This document shows positions 43,185 through 52,726 of a stretch of 64,000 nt of DNA, piece by piece. This DNA is from Chloroflexota bacterium (GTDB taxonomy: Bacteria; Chloroflexota; Anaerolineae; UBA7937; B3-Chlor), in contig JAUVXJ010000009.1 of assembly GCA_030603665.1 (NCBI GenBank), positions 62,001 through 126,000 of the forward strand, read 5' to 3'. Position 1 is the stretch's first letter, and each line of letters starts with the position of its first letter. The notes below the pieces were generated by a model. The model worked only from the letters and a program-made list of their open reading frames with translations. It made no database searches and had not been told where the DNA came from. The translations under genes were made by a program, and so were the position numbers.

Positions 43185-45029
43185 ATGGGTCTGCGAGATC
43201 AATTGGCGATACCGAGAGACGTCATAGCCACGGTCAAGAACCCGGAACATAGGTGGATGGCTGTTTGCAGGGGCACCGGATGCAGCTCCTCAGCCAGCGC
43301 GGAGGTACGCCAGGCCCTTTGTGACGAATTGGATGCTCGTGGTCTTAGCGATGAAGTCGAAATAAGACGCACTGGCTGCTTCGGATTTTGCGAAGCAGGG
43401 CCTATCGTGGTCGTTCACCCGGAGGAGACCTTCTACACCCATGTGACGCCCGGCGACGCAGAGGCGATCATCGAGGAACACGTGGTCGGGGGAAAGCCTG
43501 TGGAGGGGCTCTTGTACCGCGATATCGCCACCGACACAGCGGTGGAGCGCTGGCACGAGATTGGCTTCTACGGCAAACAACAGCGCATCCTCCTCAGCAA
43601 TTGCGGCATCATCGATCCTGAGAATATCGGACACTACCTGGCTTTTGACGGGTACAGCGCGCTCGAAAAGGTACTGACCGAGATGACGGCTGAGGAAGTC
43701 ATCGAAGAGGTGATTGATTCGGGATTGCGTGGGCGTGGAGGCGCAGGGTTTCCCGCCGGCCTCAAGTGGAGATTCGCACGCCAGACCCAGAGCTGGCCCA
43801 AGTATGTGATCTGCAACGCCGATGAGGGTGACCCCGGCGCATTCATGGACCGCTCGGTCTTGGAGGGTGACCCCCACTCAGTCGTCGAAGGGATGATCAT
43901 CGCAGGATACGCCATCGGGGCGCAGGATGGGTATATCTACTGCCGTGCAGAATACCCTCTGGCCATCCGACGGCTTGAGATCGCCCTGGAGCAAGCCAGA
44001 GAACTGGGCGTGCTAGGCGAGAACATCCTAGGGTCTGGTTTCAGCTTCGACATCATTGTCAAGGAGGGGGCCGGAGCATTCGTCTGCGGCGAGGAGACCG
44101 CCCTTATGGCTTCGATCCAGGGGGAGCGGGGCCAGCCTTGGCCGCGACCTCCGTACCCGGCTGTGGCGGGCCTGTGGGGGCAGCCCAGCAACGTGAATAA
44201 CGTCAAGAGCTACGCCTACACCCCGCGCATCATTATCAAAGGCGCAGATTGGTTCAAGAGCGTGGGCACCGAGGAGAGCCCGGGCACGGCCGTCTTTGCT
44301 TTGACAGGCATGGTGAACTGCACCGGCCTTATCGAAGTCGCCATGGGGATCACGTTACGCGAGATCATCTATGAGGTGGGCGGAGGAATCCCCATGGGCC
44401 GCGAGTTCAAAGCTGTGCAGACCGGTGGGCCATTGGGTGGATGCCTTCCCAAGGAGCACCTGGACACCCCTGTGGATTTCGACTCGCTGGTCGCCGCAGG
44501 CTCGGTTATGGGTTCCGGGGGCATGATCGTGGCTGACGAGACCACGTGTATGGTCGAGTTCGCCCAGTACTTCATGCAGTTTGTCTGTGACGAAAGTTGT
44601 GGCAAGTGCCCACCATGCCGCATCGGCAGTACGCGGATGCTGGAGGTACTGCAGCGCATCACCGACGGTGAGGGTGAAGAGGGTGACCTGGACGAAATCC
44701 GACGTATCGCCCGCGGCATGGAGCAAGGTTCCTTGTGCGCACTGGGACAGTTGGCACCGGCGCCTGTGATGTCCACCCTGCTGCACTTCGAGGACGAGTA
44801 CAAGGCGCATATCGAGGAGGGTTGCTGCCCGGCAGGAAGCTGTCGCGCCTTGATCACCTATGAGATCGATCCCGACCTCTGCACCGGCTGCATGTTGTGC
44901 GCCCGCAAATGCCCCAGCGAAGCCATCAGCGGCGAGAAACGCGAGCCGCATGTCATCGATACGGATCTGTGCGAGCGGTGTGGCCTGTGCAAAGAGGTCT
45001 GCAGGTTCGATGCCATCGTTGTCAACTAG
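43185..45029 (+). CDS. NuoF-like NAD(P)H dehydrogenase flavoprotein with extra ferredoxin domains
   Basis: A 614-residue subunit that binds NAD(P)H and FMN. An N-terminal thioredoxin-like [2Fe-2S] domain (CRGTGCSSSAS and TGCFGFCEAGP, residues 25-75) precedes the NuoF core: FMN/NAD loop GLRGRGGAGFPAGLKW near residue 180, NADEGDPGAFMDRS, and the [4Fe-4S] motif DESCGKCPPCRIG near 470. The C-terminus adds two ferredoxin clusters (CTGCMLCARKCPSEA, CERCGLCKEVCRFD). This layout is that of HydB/HndC/HylB-type subunits of electron-bifurcating enzymes, not of plain complex I NuoF. It lies between the nuoE-like and fdhA genes, with a gap of 18 bases to the latter. Confidence 0.93.
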   Translation: MGLRDQLAIPRDVIATVKNPEHRWMAVCRGTGCSSSASAEVRQALCDELDARGLSDEVEIRRTGCFGFCEAGPIVVVHPEETFYTHVTPGDAEAIIEEHVVGGKPVEGLLYRDIATDTAVERWHEIGFYGKQQRILLSNCGIIDPENIGHYLAFDGYSALEKVLTEMTAEEVIEEVIDSGLRGRGGAGFPAGLKWRFARQTQSWPKYVICNADEGDPGAFMDRSVLEGDPHSVVEGMIIAGYAIGAQDGYIYCRAEYPLAIRRLEIALEQARELGVLGENILGSGFSFDIIVKEGAGAFVCGEETALMASIQGERGQPWPRPPYPAVAGLWGQPSNVNNVKSYAYTPRIIIKGADWFKSVGTEESPGTAVFALTGMVNCTGLIEVAMGITLREIIYEVGGGIPMGREFKAVQTGGPLGGCLPKEHLDTPVDFDSLVAAGSVMGSGGMIVADETTCMVEFAQYFMQFVCDESCGKCPPCRIGSTRMLEVLQRITDGEGEEGDLDEIRRIARGMEQGSLCALGQLAPAPVMSTLLHFEDEYKAHIEEGCCPAGSCRALITYEIDPDLCTGCMLCARKCPSEAISGEKREPHVIDTDLCERCGLCKEVCRFDAIVVN

Positions 45030-45047
45030 TCACTTGGGGTGAGAACA

Positions 45048-47858
45048 ATGAATGTCACTTTGACTATCAACGGCAAAGAAGTAGTGGCCCCCGAGGGCAG
45101 CACTATCCTGGAGGCTGCCGGTCTCGCGGATATCAAGATCCCTACCCTTTGCCATCATCCTGACCTCACCAATGTGGGCGCGTGTCGCATGTGCGTGGTA
45201 TCGGTGGAGAAGGCACGGACTGTGCAGACCGCCTGCACCACGCCGGTTGCTGAAGGGATGGTGGTGAACACCGAGAGCGAGGCGGCGCGCGAAACACGCA
45301 AGTTCGTCCTGGAGATGCTGCTGACAGATCACCCGAATGAGTGTATGACGTGCGAGGTAAACGGCGAGTGCCAGCTTCAAGACCTGGCCTACGATTATGG
45401 TGTCACCTGGCCCGAGCACAGCGGAGTTCTGCATGCGTATGATATCGATCCCGACCCTAACCCATTTGTGTTCATCGATCGCAACAAGTGCATTGTGTGC
45501 GGCCGCTGTGTGCGAGCGTGCGGCGAGATTCAGAATCGGGACGTCTGGACCTTCGCCCAGCGCGGCTTCAAGACGAGACTCGTGGCAGGCGCTGATCAGT
45601 TCATGCTCGATGCCAACTGCGAGAGCTGCGGGCAGTGCGTGGCCTACTGTCCGGTGGGTGCCCTCTTCGACAAGATGAGCCTGGGCCTGGGGCGCCCCAA
45701 TCAGGTGACAAAGGTTCGGACCACATGCTCCTACTGTGGCGTGGGCTGCACCTTCGACCTGAACGTGCGTGACGGCAAGATCGTGCGCGTCAGCAGCGCC
45801 GAAGACTCTGCGGTCAACGGCCTGTCGCTGTGCGTCAAAGGGCGCTATGGCTACGACTACGTGCACCACCCCGACCGTCTCACCCGACCGCTGGTACGCG
45901 CCAAATGGCTCGCGAATGTTGAGAGCAAGGTAGAGACTGGACAGTGGCGAGCCTACGATCCAGACCGCCCAATCTCGGATTCTGAAAGCCTCGTCGAAAC
46001 CGACTGGGACACCGCGCTAGACGTTGTTGCCAGTAAGTTCACCGAGGTCAAGGAGACGTACGGCAACGACGCATTTGCGGTGCTGGCCTCTGCCAAGTGT
46101 ACGAATGAGGAGAACTACCTCTTCAACAAGTTCACACGGCAGGTCCTGGGGACCAATACCATAGACCACTGTGCCCGTCTTTGACACAGCGCCACTGTCG
46201 CCGGTCTGGTGACGAGCTTCGGCAGCGGCGCGATGACCAACTCCATCGAGGACATCGCCCAGGATAGCCAGTGCATATTCATCATCGGCAGCAACACTAC
46301 CGAGCAGCACCCGGTCATCGGCGCCAGAGTCCGGGCAGCCAAGCGGCATCGTGGGGCGAAGCTGGTCGTGGCCGACCCGCGTCGCATCGACATCGCCGAC
46401 TACGCCGACCTTCACCTGCGGCACCAGCCGGGGACCGACATCGCTCTGCTCAACGGATTGATGCACGTCATTCTCCGTGAACGCTGGCAGGACGACGAGT
46501 TCATCGCCGGTCGGACCGAGGGCCTTGAGGAGCTGAAGGCGGTCGTTGCCAGGTATTCCCCCCAGGTGGCAAGCGAGATCACGGGAGTGCCAGCCGAGGA
46601 CATCGAAGAGGCCGCACGGATGATGGCCGAGAATCGACCTGGTTCATTGTTGTACGCCATGGGCATCACCCAGCACACCGTCGGCGTAGCCAACGTGATG
46701 AGCTGCGCCAACCTGCAGATGCTGCTGGGCAACATGGGCGTGGCTGGCGGTGGAGTCAATCCACTTCGCGGACAGAACAACGTCCAGGGGGCGTGCGATC
46801 TAGGTGGCCTGCCCAACGTCTACCCTGGCTACCAGGCGGTGACCGACGCGACCATCCGGGAGAAGTTCGAGAGTGCGTGGGGCGTGACCCTGTCCGACCA
46901 GGCGGGACTGACCGTCACCGAGATGCTGGGTGCGGCCGAGGAAGGACAGGTGCGCTGCCTGTACGTCATCGGCGAAGACCCCATGGTCAGCGACCCGGAT
47001 CTCAACCATGTGCGTCACGCGCTTCAGAAGACTGAATTCCTCGTCGTGCAGGATCTGTTCTTCACGGAGACGGTGCAGTTCGGCGACGTTATCTTCCCGG
47101 CGGCCAGTTTTGCGGAGAAGGAAGGCACCTTCACCAACACCGAGCGACGGGTGCAGCGCGTGCGTAAGGCGTTTGACCCGCCTGGCGAAGCCGCAGACGA
47201 TGCATGGATCATCGCCGAGGTGGCAAAGAGAATGATCGCTCAGGGCGCCGCCGGGCCCAGCAAGGCTGCCCTGCATGCTGGCTGGGACTATGGATCGGCG
47301 GCCGATGTGATGGCCGAGGTCAACGCGCTCACGCCTATCTACGCTGGCATCACCTATCAGAGGCTAGAAGAGGGTGCCCAACTGCAATGGCCCGTCCCCA
47401 GCGAGGACCACCCTGGTACTCCAATCTTGCACGTGGACAAGTTCAGCCGGGGGTTGGGACGGTTTGCAGCGGTGGAGCACGAGCCGCCGGACGAACTGCC
47501 CGACGACGAGTACCCACTGATGTTGACCACCGGCCGCGTCTTGTACCACTGGCACGGCGGCGAGATGACTCGCCGCGCCCGTAACCTGGTGGCGATGTAC
47601 CCGGAGGGGCTGGTAGAAATCCACCCTTACGACGCTCAGCAGGCTGGAATCAGCGACGGGCAGCTGATGAAAGTCGCTTCGCGCCGGGGCGAGATCGTGG
47701 CCAAAGCCGAGGTGACTGATCGCGTAGAGCCCGGGCTGATCTTCGCCACCTTCCATTTTCCCGAGTCGGCGGCCAACTTCCTCACCAACCCGGCCTTGGA
47801 CCCGCAGGCCAAGATCCCAGAGTTCAAGGTGTGCGCCGTGCGGGTGGAGGCGGCCTAG
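45048..47858 (+). CDS. fdhA: Formate dehydrogenase alpha subunit, selenoprotein with NuoG-like N-terminus
   Basis: I read 45048-47858 as a single 936-residue gene with an in-frame TGA (46182-46184) for selenocysteine at residue 379. The context HCARL-(Sec)-HSATVAGL matches the active site of formate dehydrogenases such as E. coli FdhF, where Sec or Cys ligates Mo/W and is followed by His. N-terminal domains: [2Fe-2S] (LCHHPDL, ACRMC), a His-Cys [4Fe-4S] site (DHPNECMTCEVNGECQLQ), two ferredoxin sites (CIVCGRCVRAC, CESCGQCVAYC), then the catalytic [4Fe-4S] CSYCGVGCTF and the bis-MGD domains. It oxidises formate or reduces CO2 with NuoEF-like partners. ATG 45048 has GGGGTGAG upstream. Split calls should be merged. 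Confidence 0.93.
46197..46213 (+). promoter_or_regulatory. SECIS hairpin in fdhA
   Basis: GTCGCC (46197-46202) pairs with GGTGAC (46208-46213), one G-U pair, around the loop GGTCT. The loop begins 19 bases after the TGA. Loop sequence and distance are, as I recall them, the same as in the E. coli fdhF SECIS bound by SelB. The hairpin also encodes the conserved VAGL residues. Confidence 0.85.
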
Positions 47859-47931
47859 TCAGTCTCCACCTTCGCTGAGGATTGAGCTCGGCGGCGAGAA
47901 TGTCCCGTACACGGAGAGGGAGAATGGGCTT

Positions 47932-48315
47932 GTGAAGAAACTTGAGCTATCTGTTCTGCCGCAACGATTCGCCGTCTGCCGGCTCGATTCAGAGGATGTG
48001 ATCCCCAACTGGCTGACAGAGTGTGATTTCTGGTCCGTCACTCGAACCGACGAGGAGCTTTCTGTCGTGCTACCTGAGGCCAGCGTGTTCGCCAGCTGGA
48101 AGTCGGAAAAGGGTTGGCGCTGCTTGAAGGTCCAGGGGCCTCTTGATTTCAGCCTTACCGGTATTCTTGCTTCCCTAGCCTCTCCCCTCGCCGATGCTGG
48201 CATCAGCATCTTTGCCATCTCCACGTACGGCACCGACTACATCCTGGTGCGCGTCCATGACCTGGAAGCGGCCAAGAAGGTTCTATCTGACGCAGGGCAT
48301 GCGATTGAGGTGTAG
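47932..48315 (+). CDS. ACT-domain protein
   Basis: A 127-residue soluble protein with an ACT-like ligand-binding pair: LELSVLPQRFAVCRLDSEDV for the first unit and LKVQGPLDFSLTGILASLAS PLADAGISIF (with one space added here) for the second, ending STYGTDYILVRVHDLEAAKK. This is the small stand-alone CASTOR/ACT type seen in many bacteria, thought to sense amino acids; no target is known. The start is GTG 47932. It is 73 bases after fdhA and 72 before the DUF2284 gene, probably at the tail of the fdh transcript, but there is no sign that it is part of the enzyme. Confidence 0.75.
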   Translation: MKKLELSVLPQRFAVCRLDSEDVIPNWLTECDFWSVTRTDEELSVVLPEASVFASWKSEKGWRCLKVQGPLDFSLTGILASLASPLADAGISIFAISTYGTDYILVRVHDLEAAKKVLSDAGHAIEV

Positions 48316-48387
48316 CTTGGGCCGTGGTGCCCAGTCTTGCGGACCAGTCGTTGTCAAGCGCCCTTAGTGTCTGTGGAGGGAATCAAC

Positions 48388-48933
48388 GTGAGCGCAGATA
48401 GTCGCCCAGAGCTGGAATCGCTGTTTCAGAAGCACGGCTACACAGACTTCAAGTGGATCGAGCCGAAAGACATCGTCGTGGCCCAGTGGGTCCGTTTGAA
48501 ATGTACCTTCGGCTGCGGAGAGTACGGCAGAAACGCAGCTTGCCCGCCGAACGTGCCTTCAGTCGAGGAGTGCCGCCAGTTCTTCAGAGAGTACGGCACA
48601 GCGTCCGTCTTTCACTTCCAGACCAGCTTGGAGAATCCTGAAGATCGCCATGAATGGTCAAGGGAGATCAATCTGGGGCTTCTGGAGCTAGAGAGGGAGG
48701 TCTTCCTGTCTGGCTGCCACAAAGCCCTCTTGCTCTTCATGGATTCCTGCGGCATCTGCCCCAAGTGCACAGGAGTGAGAGGGGAGTGCAAGAGCCCAAA
48801 GCTCGCCCGCCCAACGCCCGAAGCGATGGCCGTGGATGTCTACACGACCGTTAGGCGGTACGGCTTGCCGATACAGGTCCTCAAAGACTACTCCGAAACG
48901 ATGAACCGCTACGCCTTTCTGATGGTCGAATAG
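48388..48933 (+). CDS. DUF2284 Cys-rich predicted metal-binding protein
   Basis: A 181-residue protein of the DUF2284 family, with Cys clusters LKCTFGCGEYGRNAACPPNV near residue 35 and SCGICPKCTGVRGEC near 120. The six to eight Cys could bind an iron-sulfur cluster or another metal. The family is widespread in anaerobes, including methanogens and acetogens, and has no proven function. GTG 48388 has GGAGGG seven bases upstream, so I prefer it to the longer frame from 48337. A strong terminator follows at 48981, closing the supercluster. Confidence 0.82.
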   Translation: MSADSRPELESLFQKHGYTDFKWIEPKDIVVAQWVRLKCTFGCGEYGRNAACPPNVPSVEECRQFFREYGTASVFHFQTSLENPEDRHEWSREINLGLLELEREVFLSGCHKALLLFMDSCGICPKCTGVRGECKSPKLARPTPEAMAVDVYTTVRRYGLPIQVLKDYSETMNRYAFLMVE

Positions 48934-48980
48934 CTGCGGAAGGCACTCACCGAAGAACAGCGCGCCGACTCTGCCAGCGG

Positions 48981-49012
48981 AAAACTCCTCACGCTGCTTG
49001 GTGAGGAGTTTT
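48981..49012. terminator. Strong bidirectional terminator
   Basis: AAAACTCCTCAC (48981-48992) and GTGAGGAGTTTT (49001-49012) form a perfect 12-pair stem with an eight-base loop. A/T tails on both sides let it end the plus-strand DUF2284 transcript and any transcript coming the other way from the response-regulator remnant and typA. Confidence 0.85.
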
Positions 49013-49133
49013 GTAGTGCGCGTATCACACAGCACGCTGGCGACCGTGACTCGAATTCCCTTGGGGGCACCTCCCATACCCCTGTCAATTCCAGAAGGGG
49101 GAATGCGATACACCCTCTGATCTTCCTGGGAGT

Positions 49134-49362
49134 CGGCGCCCAGCTCCAGGCCGACCAGGCGACCGGTCTCCGACTCGCGCGCCGTCAGCATGATGACGGG
49201 CACGTCGCACTCGCAGCGGATGGCGCGGCACACTTCCAGTCCATCGATCCGGGGCAGCATCAGATCCATGATGATCAGATCCGGATGCTCGCGCCGCGCG
49301 ATAGCCAGTCTCTCCTCGCCATCGCGGGCGACCAATACCTGATAGTCGGTTCTACGTAACAA
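49134..49362 (-). pseudogene. Response regulator receiver-domain remnant
   Basis: On the minus strand about 76 codons read like the middle of an OmpR-type receiver domain: YQVLVARDGEERLAIARREH, then DLIIMDLMLPRIDGLEV with the phospho-acceptor Asp, and VPVIMLTARESETGRLVGLE LGAD (one space added). The first strand with its acidic pair is missing, an in-frame TAA stands six bases upstream, and after GAD the sequence turns into unrelated residues instead of the expected YVTKPF. No DNA-binding domain follows. It is a decayed fragment between typA and the terminator. Confidence 0.75.
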
Positions 49363-49381
49363 GGCTTACGCATATAGGTGA

Positions 49382-51235
49382 CTACCCCAATCCTTCTTTG
49401 GCGCGCATGGTCTGCCGTCGGCGTTCCTGTTTGTCCAGGACGCGCTTGCGGAGTCGCAAACTCGCCGGGGTCACCTCCAACAGCTCATCGTCACTCAGGT
49501 ATTCAATGCACATGTCCAGGCTCATTTCCTGGGGCGTGGTGAGCCGGATCTCGATGTCTTGGAACGAGTTGCGCATGTTCGTGAGATGCTTGGTCTTGCA
49601 TACATTCACATCCAGATCGCGAGGCCGCTGGTGTATGCCAACCACCACCCCCTCATAGACCTCTGCGCCCGGACCGATGAATAGGCTGCCCCGCTCCTCT
49701 GCAGCTTTCAGCCCAAAGGTTGTAGCCACGCCGGCTTCCCAGGCGACCAATGAGCCACGCGACCGAGAGCCTATGGGCCCGGCCAGCGGACCATAACCAG
49801 AAAACAGGGTATCCATCGTGCCCATGCCGCGCGTGGCAGTCAGAAACTCGAAGCGAAAGCCCAGCAACCCCCGCGTCGGCACTTGATAGCTTACCAGGAC
49901 GCTGTCGTCGGTGGCGTCCATCATGCTGAGCATCTCACCACGCCGCTTGCCCAGCATCTCCACCACTGCCCCCACCGTGTCGGGCGGTGTCTGGATATGC
50001 ACTTCCTCATAGGCCTCAAGTGTCTGGCCATCTGCGTCTTGGTGCAGGATCACCTTTGGACTCGAGACCTGAAACTCGTAGCCCTCGCGGCGCATGGTCT
50101 CTATGAGAATCGCCAGGTGCAGCTCACCGCGGCCTGACACAACAAACGTGTCGGCCTGCCTCGTTTCCTCCACTCGCAGTGAGACATTGTCGCGGACCTC
50201 GTCGAACAGACGCTCGCGCAGCCTGCGCGAGGTGCCCCAGCGGCCTTCACGCCCCGCCAACGGCGACGAATTCACCGCAAAGTCCATCCGCACCGTGGGC
50301 TCATCCACCTTGATAACCGGCAACGCAGCGTGGTTTTCTGGGTCAGCCAGCGTTTCGCCAATGGCCACCTGCTCCAATCCGGCTATGGCTACAATCTCGC
50401 CTGCCTCCGCGCACGGGACCTCTACCCGGTTCAGTCCCTCGTGCACGTAAAGGTAGCGGGCGGTTTCGTTCCGTTGCTCCCCATTCACCATGAGGCGCGC
50501 AATGGGCTGACCGGCAGTGATGCGCCCTGCAAAGACCCGGCCGATGGCCGTCAGGCCACGATAGCTATCATGATCTAGCGTAGTCACCAGGACCTGCAAC
50601 GGAGCGTCCATGTCCACTCTCGGGCAAGGGATACCCCTCAAGATGCTGTCGACCAACGGCCTCAAGTCCGACTCCAGCTCGGGCGTCCTGCCCGCCTGGC
50701 CCGCCGTAGCCACAGTGTAGACCACGCCAAAGTCAGCCTGTGCATCCGTGGCTCCTAACTCGATGAACAGGTCGAACGTCTCGTTCAGCGCCCGATCCAC
50801 ATCCGCGTGCCTGCGGTCCACCTTGTTGATCACCACAATGGCGCGATGTCCCATCTCCAGCGCCTTCTTCAGGACAAACCGGGTTTGGGGCATGGGGCCT
50901 TCGGATGCGTCCACCAACAGCAGCACCCCGTCCACCATATTCATCACCCGCTCGACCTCACCGCCGAAATCCGCATGTCCAGGCGTGTCTACGATGTTGA
51001 TCTTGACCCGCTGGTCAGCCTCCGCATCATACACGCTGATAGCCGTGTTTTTCGCCAGGATCGTAATCCCGCGCTCCCGTTCCAGATCGGCAGAATCCAG
51101 TACGCGCTCGGGTATCTGCTGGTTACTGCGGAAGACGTGCGCCTGCTTGAGCAGACCATCCACCAACGTCGTTTTGCCATGATCTACGTGCGCAATGAGG
51201 GCAATATTGCGCAGATCGGTTCGTTCCACAAGCAT
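49382..51235 (-). CDS. typA: Translational GTPase TypA/BipA
   Basis: A 617-residue ribosome-associated GTPase used in stress and low-temperature ribosome assembly. It opens [20 protein letters not shown] (G1), with [12 protein letters not shown] (G2), [16 protein letters not shown] (G3), [10 protein letters not shown] (G4), and domain III/V blocks ending in the TypA-specific C-terminus ([19 protein letters not shown]). Its length is standard. The promoter at 51265-51293 and AGGAGC before the ATG support the start at 51235. It is a single-gene unit. After the stop come only the receiver remnant and the terminator. Confidence 0.97.
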   Translation of the reverse strand: MLVERTDLRNIALIAHVDHGKTTLVDGLLKQAHVFRSNQQIPERVLDSADLERERGITILAKNTAISVYDAEADQRVKINIVDTPGHADFGGEVERVMNMVDGVLLLVDASEGPMPQTRFVLKKALEMGHRAIVVINKVDRRHADVDRALNETFDLFIELGATDAQADFGVVYTVATAGQAGRTPELESDLRPLVDSILRGIPCPRVDMDAPLQVLVTTLDHDSYRGLTAIGRVFAGRITAGQPIARLMVNGEQRNETARYLYVHEGLNRVEVPCAEAGEIVAIAGLEQVAIGETLADPENHAALPVIKVDEPTVRMDFAVNSSPLAGREGRWGTSRRLRERLFDEVRDNVSLRVEETRQADTFVVSGRGELHLAILIETMRREGYEFQVSSPKVILHQDADGQTLEAYEEVHIQTPPDTVGAVVEMLGKRRGEMLSMMDATDDSVLVSYQVPTRGLLGFRFEFLTATRGMGTMDTLFSGYGPLAGPIGSRSRGSLVAWEAGVATTFGLKAAEERGSLFIGPGAEVYEGVVVGIHQRPRDLDVNVCKTKHLTNMRNSFQDIEIRLTTPQEMSLDMCIEYLSDDELLEVTPASLRLRKRVLDKQERRRQTMRAKEGLG

Positions 51236-51264
51236 GGTTACAGCGCTCCTTCGAGAAAGAAGTC

Positions 51265-51293
51265 ATTATAGTGTTTCTACACCAAGGCGTCAA
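51265..51293 (-). promoter_or_regulatory. Promoter of typA
   Basis: On the minus strand TTGACG (51293-51288) is followed after 17 bases by a perfect TATAAT (51270-51265). The predicted start near 51258 leaves about 22 bases before the ATG. The rest of the 320-base gap up to 51556 shows nothing recognisable. Confidence 0.8.
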
Positions 51294-51556
51294 CTTGTCG
51301 CCGCTGGCTGGCTAGGGCGGCCACCGGACCCAGGCGGGGCGTGCCCAGGGCCACCGTTGGGGCTTTGAGTCCAACAGCTTCTCAATCTATCTCTTACAAG
51401 TTCGCTCTAGGCGCCGGTGACCAGCACTTGACTGGCGAAGAGGACATCCAACTCCGCAGAGGAAAGGGCCGGAATGCCCAACTGCACTTCGGCTTCCAGA
51501 GGATGAGGATGCTGGCCGCGCAGACGGCGAAGGAGGCGATCCAACTACTGCGGACA

Positions 51557-52726
51557 CTACCACTCTGTCCAAACGTTGCGGAGACGCCGCTTCATCCTCA
51601 TCCTGAGCTGTTCATAGGCTTGCTGGTCCAAACGGTCCTCTGCGAAGGCATCGTCCAGGTCGGCGATGAGATGAAGCAGTTCGTCACGCTGAACGGTGGC
51701 ATCAGCAGCCCGATCTGTCGGAACTTCCGAGCCCCGGCCCCATCGCAGTTGGGCGAAGGCGAGAAGCGCGCCCAACAGCCCCATGGCCAGGGCGATCGCA
51801 GGTCCAACCTCTTGCAGGCCCTGGCTCCAAGACGGCCTTGCGGGCACAGGTACCGCTGCGCCCTTTGGTGCGCCGGAGATCCGGAGGTCTATCTTGGCGC
51901 CCGAGGGCAGGTCTTCTGCGCCGAAATGGAGATAGGACGTCTCATCCCCTCCGGTGAGGCCCTGATACATTAGCTGTTGGCTCTCCACATGGACGCCCAG
52001 GTTGGCCACCATGACGTCAACGTAGCCCGTGGGGTAGAGAACCCTTCGGAAAAGCGCTATCTGACTGCCATCGTACGGTACGCGGTATGAATACAGTACC
52101 TCACTCTGGCCCGGCGTGACGGGACGTACAGATGCCAGGCCGTCGTCTGTCCGGACCAGGCTCGACTCCATTTCCGGGTCTCTGAAGGTGAGGTTTGCTG
52201 CGCCGTCAGGCAGAGAGAAGCGCACCGTGGTACTCTCGCCGCCGACGTATGTGGTGTCGCCAATGTTATGTAGGATGTACATCTCCTGGAGGAGCAAAGC
52301 ATCGCTGGCGAAATCGGCAATGATGTGATGGCGATCAACTACTATCGAGTGATCACTGGCAGTGGTCTCGTGGATCGTAACCACCAGGTGCAAGACGGTG
52401 TCGCCCGGAGGGAAGGTACTCTCCGAGCCGCACACGACTTCCCGGTACTCCAGCTGGGTTCTGTATACGAGCGCTGGATCAGCGTCCACACCTTCGAATC
52501 GAAACCGGCCTTGGCGGTCGGATGTGGCAGTGGCTAGCAGTTCCGTGGACTCACCAACCACTCGATAGAGTACCACCTCCAGGCCAGCAACACTCTCTGG
52601 AAGGGCACCCGCCGTTGCGTTCACCACCTGGCCTTCGATGATGCCTCGGTTCTGGGCGACCACCGCGGTGGGAGAAGCGACGAGGCACAGGAGCAGAGCG
52701 GAGAGCAATAGCGTCAGCTTCCTCAT
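51557..52726 (-). CDS. Membrane-anchored carboxypeptidase-regulatory-like protein, ccm-associated (copy 1)
   Basis: A 389-residue exported protein. It has a signal peptide (LTLLLSALLLCLVASPTAVVAQ) and a beta-sandwich of about 80 residues with GIIEGQVVNATAGALPESVA and TSDRQGRFRFEGVDADP, like carboxypeptidase regulatory-like domains. A longer beta-rich region follows, then a C-terminal membrane helix (VGPAIALAMGLLGALLAFAQ) near residue 320 and a cytosolic tail LIADLDDAFAEDRLDQQAYE. That tail resembles the end of CcmI/CcmH-type assembly proteins. ATG 52724-52726 overlaps the ccmF stop. It is a paralog of 57635-58636, which also follows a ccmF. A role with CcmF in handling apocytochrome is inferred from context only. 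Confidence 0.78.
   Translation of the reverse strand: MRKLTLLLSALLLCLVASPTAVVAQNRGIIEGQVVNATAGALPESVAGLEVVLYRVVGESTELLATATSDRQGRFRFEGVDADPALVYRTQLEYREVVCGSESTFPPGDTVLHLVVTIHETTASDHSIVVDRHHIIADFASDALLLQEMYILHNIGDTTYVGGESTTVRFSLPDGAANLTFRDPEMESSLVRTDDGLASVRPVTPGQSEVLYSYRVPYDGSQIALFRRVLYPTGYVDVMVANLGVHVESQQLMYQGLTGGDETSYLHFGAEDLPSGAKIDLRISGAPKGAAVPVPARPSWSQGLQEVGPAIALAMGLLGALLAFAQLRWGRGSEVPTDRAADATVQRDELLHLIADLDDAFAEDRLDQQAYEQLRMRMKRRLRNVWTEW

Noticed and set aside
46182..46184. Stop codon or frameshift breaking fdhA
   Set aside because: The frame is the same on both sides, the TGA is at the known Sec site of formate dehydrogenases, and the following hairpin matches a SECIS in loop and distance.
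42636..47858. Complex I (nuo) fragment
   Set aside because: The NuoF-like protein has extra ferredoxin domains, the NuoG-like protein carries a formate dehydrogenase active site with Sec, and no membrane nuo genes are present.
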